Below are positions 10,190-18,968 of a stretch of 64,000 nt of DNA, one piece after another. The stretch covers positions 29,468,201 to 29,532,200 of the forward strand of contig CM069589.1 in NCBI GenBank assembly GCA_035771175.1, read 5' to 3'. Positions within the stretch are counted from its first letter, which is position 1. The number at the start of each line of letters is the position of its first letter. A model generated the notes under the pieces. The model saw only the letters and a program-made list of their open reading frames with translations, had not been told where the DNA came from and did no database searches. The translations under genes and the position numbers were made by a program. This DNA is from Paratinospora sagittata. Taxonomy: Eukaryota > Streptophyta > Magnoliopsida > Ranunculales > Menispermaceae.

Positions 10190-11173
10190 GTTGGCCCAGA
10201 TATGTCCAAGAGGGGGGGGGTGAATTGGACACTTAAACAATTTAAAATTAATTACAATGGCAAAATTAAATTGCAGAAATTGAACAAATATGCACAATCA
10301 ATTTATAGTGGTTTGGCTACTTGCCAACCTCCACTACCTAACCTCCTCAGTTAGGATTTTAACCTTGTCACTAAGGGATTCTCTTACGGGTGAGAATCAA
10401 CCGTTAAACCTTTTCTCAACTTACAAGTGTGAGAACAACCATTACACTGCTCAGCTTATAGGCGTGAGACCAACCTATCCCAACTTACGGGTATGGGACA
10501 ACCTAAGCTTTCTCAACTTACGGGTGTGAGAATTACCATTTCTCAACTTACGGGTGCGAAAAGATCGTTTCTCAACTTGCAGGTGTGAGAAGACCTAACC
10601 TTGTTGAATGACAACTCAATAGTTTTTCTAGATACTGTTACAACCTTTATAAAATTTATAGGATATGAAATTAAGCACAACTGTATCCTATGAACTATTT
10701 CTCAAATTTCTCTTTTAGCAAGAATGATATAAGTTAAAATAGTGCTGAAAATTTGAGTGAAAATAGTTTGAAATCTCAAATGGATTTTCAAATAAAGATA
10801 CATACTTAGCGTAGTATGAAAATCATTTGAATACGTAAAGTCTCAAGGAAAAACTCTTTGAAAAACAAAGTGACATAAACGTTTTCTTGACCAGATGAAA
10901 ATCCGACTAACTTTCAAAAAGTGTTTTGGCTCAGAGAATTTTCGGTGTCTTACCAGTTTGTTAAGTGCTTGTATATATAGACTTGTAGAGATGAGGTGTT
11001 CATTTGAGTTTGAATTTTAAATATGAACGTTTACTCACAACGACTAGAATACATCACGAAAATGGCAACTGCACATTACATGAAAATTCTGATTTTCTCC
11101 AGACACACGAATAAGGAAAGTTTTAGAAGACGCGGTTCGTGAATTAGAGAATATCTCTTAGAAATGCAGAAAA
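10190..11173 (-). mobile_element. M1 5' LTR, 3' part only
   Basis: Starts on the plus strand with TGTTGGCCCAGATATGTCC and follows the 3' LTR (3213-4150) closely through the leader array and TATA box (10972-10979). Homology to it stops near 11173 inside the U3, where P1-type LTR sequence in the opposite orientation takes over. About 900 bp of U3, including the AGGACGCT array, is missing. Confidence 0.75.
10377..10592 (-). repeat. Leader stem-loop array, constant-loop type (M1 5' LTR)
   Basis: Seven contiguous units. They include a perfect 7-bp stem GATTCTC/GAGAATC around TTACGGGT (10377-10398), TCCCA/TGGGA around ACTTACGGGTA (10478-10498) and TTCTCA/TGAGAA around ACTTACGGGTG (10510-10532). 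This is the clearest copy of the array. Confidence 0.85.
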
Positions 11174-11899
11174 TTGATATTTATTCAAAAATGTATTAAC
11201 AATTTTCACTTGTGCAAAAACTTTTGAAAGTTAGTCTTCTATCATCTGTGCTTGAACTTACGATCATTTTGAAAGAAAAACATCAAGTCTTCTGGATTGA
11301 TTGATCTTCATCTTCATCATTTTCAAAATCCATTGTAGAAGACAAAAACTCTTTGAACCTGTTTTCAGCCAAACTCCATCATACATATTTTGTTGAATCT
11401 GTGGGAAAGAAGGTTCAATCCAAAGCATTGTAAGTATCACTTTGATTATGAGTAAAGGGGATCATATTTCATCTTGTATTCAGTTTGTAGTGACTGTTCA
11501 GTCACCGAGCTAAAACAAGTGTTGCTAAAAAATATAACGGTCTTCTCACACCCATAAGTTGAGAAACGATCCTCTCATAGTCTTCTCACACCCGTAAGTT
11601 GAGAAACGGTAGTTCTCACACCCGTAAGTTGAGAAAGTGTACCGGTTTGATCTTCACCCGTAAGAAGATCCATAGTGGAGTTTGAAAAAATCCTAATTGA
11701 GGAGGTTAGGTAGTGGAGGTAGTGGATGTAGGCAAGGTCAAACCACTATAAATCCTAATTGCATTGTCTCTTTTACATTTATTGTAGTTATTTGTTATAC
11801 TGTGTTTAATCTGCATTCAATATTCTGCACATTATTAAGAAAGGTTAAAATTTGCTAAGTGTCCAATTCACCCCCCTCTTGGACATATCTGGGCCAACA
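11174..11899 (+). mobile_element. Right piece of copia LTR P1
   Basis: A plus-oriented R-U5 portion ends TTGGACATATCTGGGCCAACA at 11899. Its body matches in reverse complement the LTR at 50056-51007 (for example the block AAAACATCAAGTCTTCTGG near 11278). The middle of the LTR between 3212 and here is lost. The terminal ~44 bp are an inverted copy of 10190-10235, because two LTR ends of opposite orientation face each other. Confidence 0.7.
11541..11672 (+). repeat. Leader stem-loop array, constant-loop type (P1 LTR)
   Basis: Four units in plus orientation. Three use the TTCTCA/TGAGAA stem around CACCCGTAAGT; the last (11649-11670) is a perfect 7-bp stem GATCTTC/GAAGATC around ACCCGTAA. That last unit occupies the same place as GATTCTC/GAGAATC in sister LTRs, so two base pairs have changed with pairing retained. 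Confidence 0.85.
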
Positions 11900-11904
11900 A
11901 CACC

Positions 11905-12165
11905 CCCATTCTTAGAATCAACTTAATAACTTTCAGGACACTTACTGACCTTCAGAGTACTTAATATTGTTTTAATTTTTTTTTAAATTTCAGGCCTAGT
12001 GCATTTAAGTGATTTTTAAACAAAGCAGGACGCTAACTGTTGAGTAGTGCCCTCATGATTTAAGTCATTTAATTGTTAAAGTAAGTTAGGACGCTTACGA
12101 TTTAGTAGCGTCCTCACTTCATTATTCAGGAGGACACTGATGCTCCATGAGCGCCCTCAAAAGAG
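11905..12165 (+). repeat. U3 stem-loop array, AGGACGCT type (H LTR, continued)
   Basis: Clear units are 12027-12054 (AGGACGCTAAC then GTAGTGCCCTC) and 12088-12115 (AGGACGCTTAC then GTAGCGTCCTC). The stem is about 9 bp, with a one-base bulge in the left arm and an A opposite C or T near the base. Confidence 0.75.
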
Positions 12166-12270
12166 CAAAATGATAAAATAATATTTTTGCTGTTCTGACA
12201 CGTACATCTTTTTGAGCCACTTTTTTAGAAAAACTTTTCGTACAAAATTAACTTTTTGGATTTGTCAGAG

Positions 12271-13647
12271 TGATAGTTGCACATTTAGATAGGTTTTAGA
12301 GCATGTTTTAGGTGTGTTTTAGGATATTTTATACATTAGTTTAGTGTGCTTATGTTAGTTTTGATGCATTTGTTAGTTTAGGAATAAATTAATTTTTATG
12401 CATTATTTCGGTTTGTTAGTTTATATGTTGGATCAATTTATGTTTTGAGTGTGTTAATTACTTGTTTTGCATTGTTTTATAGGTATTTAGATGTGTGGAA
12501 GTGAGCATGAATGATGGACACGACATATGAGAAGCCTAGATGATGATTCATGAAGAACCCAAGTCAAGAAGTGGAAGAAAATTGGCTAAGTCCACAAGAA
12601 GGAAGGAAAAAGGGCAAATAACACGGTTCTGGGTGCCGCGGCTGTAGAGGTTGTAACGCCACGACGCTAAATGAGATCCAAGTTGCGTTTTTTGCAACTT
12701 GGACGATTTGGTTTTTGGAGGACTTTCTAAAATTGGAATTGGACGACTTTGGGGGCACATTATATATCAAACTTTAGGGTTTTTCAAGGAAGATATTGGA
12801 ATAAGGTGGAAAACAAAGTTTTACGACTGGAGTGAAGTGGAGAAGAAGATCTACATTGAAGACTATTCGCAATCTCTATAACATTATAGTTTGTTTCTCT
12901 TGGTTTTTATTCATGTTCGAACTGATATTTCATATTTTTATGTCTTTAGTCATGAACTAAACCTCTTTCTAGAGGTGTAGATTGATCCAAGCTTGATACT
13001 ATGTCTAGTTTTATGTTTAATTATTGTTAATAAAGTTTCTATAGTTTATTTATATTTCTCTGGGTGTAATGTTGATCCATTGATCACGGATTAGATGGTC
13101 ATAGACTTGAGGTAGATGCTTCAAAAGAGGGTACCTTGCGTTGGAATTTAGGAAATATAACCTAGGGAATCATGAGACTCACAAGGAGATCGAGAACCTT
13201 TAAAGTCGTTACGTGGAAATCATAGAACTTAAAGAGTTGTTGTCGTCTTAGGTTTTCATCGAAAGAGGAAAGCCAAGGCGACAATAACATGCTCTAGTTG
13301 TTGCTTCAAAAGAGGGAATTAGAAACGTTAGGATTTCCGACTTATAAACGAAGAACTAATTTAATGATAAAAATAGATATAAAGGCATAGTTGATAGTGA
13401 GGTGACATCGAACCTCTAGACCGTTCTAGCATTGATTTTTCTATCTGATTTACATTGCATTGTTAGTTAATAGTTAATTGTTTTAATTACTGTTTTAATC
13501 ACTCAATCACTCCATTTCGATTGTCTAGATAAAATTATTGTTAAAACATGATAGCTAGTGTAGTAATCATCCCTGAGGATGATACTCAATATCTTATCGG
13601 ACTATATTATAACATGACACCGTACGCTTGCCGGTTTGCGTGCAACA
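12271..13647 (+). mobile_element. Athila-class solo LTR (1377 bp) in the H LTR
   Basis: Bounded by TGATAG...GCAACA, with flanking 5-bp repeats CAGAG (12266-12270) and CAAAG (13648-13652), one mismatch. The host copia LTR reads through on both sides (compare 45400-45440 in the opposite strand), so the insertion point is certain to a few bases. No internal region remains, so this is a recombined solo LTR. It is a diverged inverted relative of 1-1410. Confidence 0.85.
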
Positions 13648-13835
13648 CAAAGATATTCTCAGATTCCTGAACCACATCTCTTATACTTTCCTAATTCATG
13701 AATCTAGAGAAAATCAGAATGTTCATGAAATGTACAGTTGTCATTTTCGTGATACATTCTAGTTGTTGTGAGTAAACGTTTATATTTGAAATTCAAATTC
13801 AAATTCAAATGAACAACAACTTCAACTCTATGAGT

Positions 13836-13843
13836 CTATAAAT
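13836..13843 (+). promoter_or_regulatory. TATA-like box of H LTR
   Basis: CTATAAAT at the position occupied by TATATATA in M1 LTRs, between the two stem-loop arrays. It is preceded at about 13786-13808 by a short (ATTCAA)n run. Confidence 0.5.
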
Positions 13844-14227
13844 GCTAGCACTTAACAATCTGTTAAGAATTGAAAATTCTTTGAGCCAAAACACTTTTGA
13901 AAGTTAGTCGAATTTTCATATGATTCAAAAAGCTTAAGTTATTTTGTTTTCAAAGCGTTCTCTTTGAAACTTTGCTTATTCAAAAGATTTTGATACTGAG
14001 CTAAATTTCTATCTTTATCTGAAAATCTATTTGAAAGACTGAACTATTTTCACTCAAATTTTCAGCACTGTTTTAACTTATATCATTCTTGCTGAAAGAG
14101 AAATTTGAGAGATAGTTCATAGGATACAGTTGTACTTAATTTCATATTTTGTATATTGTATCAAGGTTGTAACAATAGTTAGATAAACTACTGAGTTGAT
14201 ATCCTTATATTCAACAAGTTTAAGTCC

Positions 14228-14398
14228 TCTCACACCGGTAAGTTGAGAAACAGTCTTCTCAGTCCCGTAACCTGAGAAATGGCCTTCTCGCACCTGTAAG
14301 TTGAGAAACGGTCTTCTCACACCCGTAAGTTGAGAAAGGTTGATCTCACGCCAGCAAGTTGAGCAGTGTAACGGTTGTTCTCACACCCACAAGTTGAG
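14228..14398 (+). repeat. Leader stem-loop array, constant-loop type (H LTR)
   Basis: Six units of the TTCTCA/TGAGAA family around loops such as CACCCGTAAGT, CAGTCCCGTAACC and CACCTGTAAGT. The LTR homology ends just after the last unit (14398-14400). Confidence 0.8.
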
Positions 14399-14861
14399 AA
14401 CTTGTGCTGATCTTTATACTATCATTTCTACAAGTCTGAAACAAGTTCTTGAGTGATTTTAAACATCTTTTAAAGCAAAAGTTCACTTAGATTTATATCT
14501 TTGATTCATACTTCCGTATAGTTTGCCTAATCATTCAGACATTTTGAGAAACTTGTATGTTTCTCTTGAGCAATCGATCAAGCCATTTTGATTGATTCAT
14601 TCACATTTTATTGATTATTGATCATCATTGAAGGAGATATCTCTTAACCATCATCACACTTGAAGAATCTCTGAGCTTCATCCTTACCTAAGTTTGGTAA
14701 AATCTTTCCATTAAGATTCTTGTGATTTTGTTTGAGTAAATTGGTTTTGTGTTTGATTTGATATCTAGAAAACCGTTTTGATTTGAGTACTACTTGTGAA
14801 ACAATATTTGATCTACATATTACATTATCTTGTTTAGTGGTTTCATACATATCATGTGGTA

Positions 14862-15082
14862 TCGATTCATGTGCTAAACTTACATTATTTTGAATCGATT
14901 TTATTGATTAATACTTGAGTATTTTGATTCTTGATCTTAACCATTTATATATTTAGAATCAAAAAATATTGATCATTTGTGCATATTGATTCTTATGCTT
15001 TATACATTTCATTGTTAGAATTAATATTTGAATACATGTGCATACTCGATTCTTGATCTCACATTATTATTATTTGAATCGA
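14862..15082 (+). repeat. Four stem-loops with GATTC/GAATC arms, ~62-bp period
   Basis: Units are 14862-14898, 14924-14962, 14986-15024 and 15046-15082. Arms are TCGATTC/GAATCGA, TTGATTC/GAATCAA, TTGATTC/GAATTAA and TCGATTC/GAATCGA, each closing a 23-25-nt loop. The second base pair is C-G in two units and T-A in one (T-G wobble in one). Confidence 0.8.
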
Positions 15083-15279
15083 TTGCATGTATTTGAAATC
15101 ATTTATTTCAACACTACACATCATTTAAAATATTGTGGTTGGAATAGTAGTGATTATTCATTCAAAATTATACGCTTAATATTGTTGAGTGTTTTAGAAC
15201 GTCTCTCTCTATCATTCGTAATCTTGATGTATTGTCAACTTATCAGTCAACCGGGACTATACCCTATCTTTGTACAACT

Positions 15280-15455
15280 CATAACTACACCCGTAAGTTG
15301 GTTACAGTGCGACTTTCTAGCCAAACCCTTGTGTAGGCTAGTGTGTGTGGATTTCTAACCAAGCCCTTGTGTTGATTAGTGTGTGTAGCTTATAACCAAG
15401 CCCTTGTGTTGGTTAATGTGTGTATCTTATAACCAAGCCCTTGTGTTGCTTAATG
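15280..15455 (+). repeat. Leader stem-loop array, AACCAA/TTGGTT type
   Basis: Units include CTAGCC/GGCTAG around AAACCCTTGTGTA (15318-15342) and AACCAA/TTGGTT around GCCCTTGTG (15394-15414), followed by a decayed copy. The first element (near 15285) still has the CACCCGTAAG loop of the other subfamilies. Confidence 0.75.
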
Positions 15456-17036
15456 TGTTGGTTGATGCAAAAATGAAGCTCTAAAATCACCAAGATGAAT
15501 TTCATTCAAACTCTCTGTCTAATAGAAGATATAGATAAAGGCTCATTCTCTCATTTTCTCACAAAACACTTAAACTCTAAGGAAACTTTTGGATATAAAA
15601 TCAAGCACACAATTTCCCTAAGAATCAAAATAGGTTTATCTCAAAAGAAGATTTCAAATTGAAGCTTGAAGAGAAAACCTAAAAGAGAGAACATTGAAAT
15701 GTTTGTAAAAACATTTGAACACTTGTTGAAAATAATTTGGACAGTTGAATGATTTTTCTAAAAACCAAGTTGAAAAAGATTTTACAGAAACATGGATTTT
15801 CTTTTTGAAAATAAGAAAAACAAAAACATTAACACAAGTTTCAAAAACACCAAGTGCTTCAAATCTCTCAAAATGATCTTCTCAAAGATTGAAGATTAAA
15901 GTACAAGAGTTTTCTTCGAAGTAGAGAGAAAACTTGAAGGATGATGAACACTTGAAGATCAAAACCTTTTTCTCTCAAATAAAAAACAAAAACACTTGAG
16001 TTTGTGAGAACTTGTTTGATTTTGAAAACCAAGAGAAAAACACAAATGCACAAGTTTCTAAACATATTTACAAAAGTTACTCCAATTGAGCCAAGACCTG
16101 TATTTATAGAAGTTTTAAAACTGAAAAAGTAGGAACCCGTTTCTTTTTTAAAATGCCTTAAAAAATGCTTTCTGGAAATCATGCAGAAACGCGCTTGTAT
16201 TGGAGGAAACACATTTCTGTGCCAAATTTCAGAAATGCCCAAAAAGAGAAACACATTTCTATAGGAGGAAACACATTTCTGTGCAAATTCCAGATGGCTC
16301 ATTTTTCTGAAAAACAAAGGAAACGCGTTTCTCAAGGGGAAACGCGTTCCTGTGTCCTTGAGAGAGAATTCATCATTTTGAAAAATACTAAAAACGTGTA
16401 TCTAAGAGAGGAAACACGTTTGTGTATGCCTAGATGAAAAACTTCTCTCAGGATAGCAAGGAAATGTGTTTCTTAAGTAAGAAACGTGTTTTTGCTTACA
16501 GAGAAATTGATTTTGATTTTTCAAAATTTTTCTAAGTCCATAATATGATTTCTTGAAAAACCAAGTTAAAAAATAAACTTGAAAACATTGAATTTTAATC
16601 AAATTCAAGTTCATGCAAATGTTAAACTTATTTATGTTGAAAAGTCAAATTTTTGACTAAGTTAAAAACCAGTTTGACTAAAACAAAACAATGATGATTT
16701 GAAAAACATTTTGACTAAGTACGATTAGGAATGCATGCATGGTATGATTCAAAAATAAATGAGCAATAGAGAGACAAGAAAGATTATAACCTAGTTGTAA
16801 GTACACTTGTAAGCTCTCATCCTTTTGTCTTCAAGTCAACAAGTTTAATCTTTTGCCTTTGACTTTGTTTGATCCACTTGAGTTGACTTGAGATCACTTG
16901 AATTTTGTATTGGCCTTTTACTTTTGATCTTTGGTGCTGAAACATACTCAATTAAACCATTAGCACCATGGTTTTATTGCTTGTGAGCATCAAAACACTT
17001 GGGAAAATTGTAAGTGGAAAACCACTTAGGTCAACA
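15456..17036 (-). mobile_element. Copia LTR of a third subfamily (1581 bp)
   Basis: Plus-strand ends are TGTTGGTTGATG...AGGTCAACA. On the minus strand it starts TGTTGACCTAAGTGG and is preceded by the polypurine run AAAATGGGGAGAT (17037-17050), so it is the 3' LTR of a minus-strand element. A TATA box TATAAATA is at 16101-16108 (minus). Upstream of it in transcription sense lies a palindrome array (16180-16495). The left boundary at 15456 is inferred from the TGTTGG end only. Confidence 0.6.
16180..16495 (-). repeat. Cluster of GAAACGCGTTTC-type palindromes in LTR U3
   Basis: About nine near-palindromic units built on AAACRCRTTT, e.g. GAAACACATTTC (three copies) and GAAACGCGTTTC. They lie upstream of the TATA box at the same relative position as the AGGACGCT array in other copia LTRs, but with unrelated sequence. 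Confidence 0.75.
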
Positions 17037-17454
17037 ATCTCCCCATTTTTTATGATGACAAACAATATAAACTTGATAAACATATCTACTAAATAATGCA
17101 AGATAGTACGATCATAAATATGAAGTATGAAGAGCATTCATACTATTAATCAATGGTGTTTATTAAAGTTCAACTATTTCTCCCCCTTTTGATATCATAA
17201 AAAAAGATAAAAGAATCATCCAAATTCCCATGGAGAAAGTCCTATGACTAAGGCACCAAAACACAAGAACTCCCCATTTCAAAAAGAGATGGAGACTCCC
17301 GCTTAATCTATGCATTCAATACTCAAGAAGATTCATGATATATAATCCAGATTAAGCACACATGAATACACAGAAGATGCCACATCATACGACACACACA
17401 CATGAGATTCAAGATGATAAATTTAAGCACAAGGAGAAATGTAAACATAATAAG
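17037..17454 (-). other. Internal 3' region and PPT of the copia element with LTR 15456-17036
   Basis: Non-coding, with two purine-rich runs on the minus strand (17037-17050 and about 17183-17210). It continues after the Athila insertion at 30430. No gene is seen. Confidence 0.55.
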
Positions 17455-18968
17455 TGATCGTGAATATTTGTTTGCAAGTGCACAATTGTCAAGTGATAAT
17501 ATAGTCCCAAGGTGAGTTGGGGAGTCATACACATAGATAGTCAATTTTACAATTAAAAATATCCAAAACTACTAAGACTTTGATTTTATCTAGGTGATCA
17601 AAATGGGATGATTTAATTTCTAGAATGTAAACTAAAGAAATCAAGCAAAAATCAAATGTAATTTGGAGAGAAAACAATGGATTTATAACTCTAGAGTTTT
17701 GATCTAGCTATGTTGTTTTCTTATGATTTCAAAACATTGTGTTGTTGAATTAAATCCTGGATTTGTAAATCATGAATCCTTAATCATCCAAATCCCTTTA
17801 CAGAGTGGTACTTTGAATATCTACCGTTAAGCTAACAACTCCTTCTTCTGAGTGTAAGTTAATGGATCAATAATGTTTTAAGTTCTATGATTCATTTTAA
17901 TGGATTTCAAAGAGATTCATAAGTCTCTCGACTCAATATTACTACTCTAGGTTGCAATTTCTTAGATTCAATTCAATATCACCTCTCCCGAGTGTAAGAT
18001 ATTGAATATAAGATCAATCAAAGAGTGATCAACAATTTGAAGGCATTAAGCATAGATAATTGCAAAAAAAATCCTGAAAATAGCTCAAAAACACATAAAC
18101 AATACTCAAATCATAAGATCCAACAAAGTTCAATCAAAACCCTAGATTAAAAGTTTAGTTCACACTCAAATCCATAGATACAAGATAGAAATTCAAAGAA
18201 GAAATCATCAAAACAAACTTTGATTGAAAGTAGAAGTGAAGAAACCCCCTTCTCAAGTGAGAAATCCTCTTTTTCTTCAAGCTCCAAAACCTGCAACTCG
18301 TCCTTATAGCTTCTTCTCTTGCCTCTTTTTCTCCTCCTCTCTAATCTAACCTAATTCTAATCTATCTAATATGTGATAAGATACCCTAAACTAGGCTTAA
18401 ATACATTAGTGATCAAAATTCCAAAAATGGCTATGAAAATCCGTCCAAAAGAAAAAAAAAAATTGCGCAAGTTGGTTCCCAATGGCACCGCGGCGCCCAG
18501 TTCGTGGTTCACCATCACCTAATTGTCGCATCTGGGCCTCCCTATTTTTGCACACTTTTTGTGCTTTTGTGTGGTGTTGTGGACTTAGCCGATTTTTGCA
18601 ACTTTTGGACTTGTTTTTCTTCACTTCTTCTGCACTTTTCGCACATGTTCTTGGCCTCTTTTGATCCTCATTTTAACCACTTTAAGCTCCTTATTTACCT
18701 ACAAAAACAAATCATAAACTAAGTGTAAACACAATGAAATTAATCAAATAATCAACTATAAAGAATTGAACTCTAAGAGTATAAATCCTATACTATCAAC
18801 ATGTAACAAAATGTGTTTTATTCATGATAAAAACTGATAAAAACCTGAGATAAAACCTAAATGAAACTAAAACAACTAAGCATACTACTCATGCAAAAAC
18901 ACCTAAAAAGTAACATAAAAATCTAACAAATTAACATGCAAAACAATTAACTAAAACTCAACTTATCA
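17455..18968 (-). mobile_element. Athila 3' LTR (1514 bp)
   Basis: TGATCG...TTATCA on the plus strand. It closely matches the right LTR on both sides of the solo-LTR insertion there. The PPT abuts at 18969. A TATTTAAG motif near 18395 (minus) may be the TATA box. Confidence 0.9.

Larger units (their letters stand above)
3213..11173 (-). mobile_element. Non-autonomous copia element M1 (gag + ORF2, no pol)
   Basis: Read on the minus strand the order is: 5' LTR (10190 to about 11173, its start deleted), iMet-type PBS (10171-10189), gag (10132-8998), a spacer, a ~970-codon ORF2 (8329-5420), polypurine tract (5118-5140) and 3' LTR (5117-3213). There is no protease, integrase, reverse transcriptase or RNase H between the LTRs. 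ORF2 is readable in one frame from end to end, broken only by stops, so the lack of pol is not an obvious deletion. It would need enzymes from autonomous SIRE-type relatives such as the one at 44555-50055. The join to P1 at ~11174 removed the start of the 5' LTR. Confidence 0.75.
2502..14400 (+). mobile_element. 3' LTR of copia element H, split by nested insertions (pieces 2502-3130, 11905-12270, 13653-14400)
   Basis: The LTR starts TGTTATCTCAATGAACCC, matching the M1 LTR end at 5117 in reverse complement. Piece 2502-3130 holds the U3 start and the first stem-loop units. After the P1/M1 insertion the sequence resumes at about 11905 with more units and is then cut by the Athila-class solo LTR at 12271-13647. 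It resumes at 13653 with the promoter (CTATAAAT at 13836) and the leader stem-loop array (14228-14398). The last ~230 bp expected from M1's LTR are replaced at 14401 by another sequence, so the LTR end is lost. Summed pieces give about 1.75 kb, consistent with the 1905-bp M1 LTR. Confidence 0.7.
14401..15455 (+). mobile_element. Fragment of another copia-type LTR (unclassified subfamily)
   Basis: AT-rich, non-coding DNA with no alignment by eye to the other LTRs, but with the same design: it ends in a constant-loop stem-loop array (15280-15455) that includes ACACCCGTAAGTTGG. It also holds a second repeat array at 14862-15082. It joins H at ~14401 and a minus-oriented LTR at 15456. Its own ends and target-site repeats are not recognisable, so the family call rests on the array only. 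Confidence 0.45.

Noticed and set aside
10377..10592. CRISPR-like array (short repeats, spaced)
   Set aside because: Units are contiguous ~27-bp palindromic minisatellite copies within a plant LTR, with no unique spacers of constant length and no cas genes.
16165..16437. 90-codon plus-strand open frame
   Set aside because: It reads through the GAAACGCGTTTC palindrome cluster; no domain, and the surrounding LTR is non-coding.
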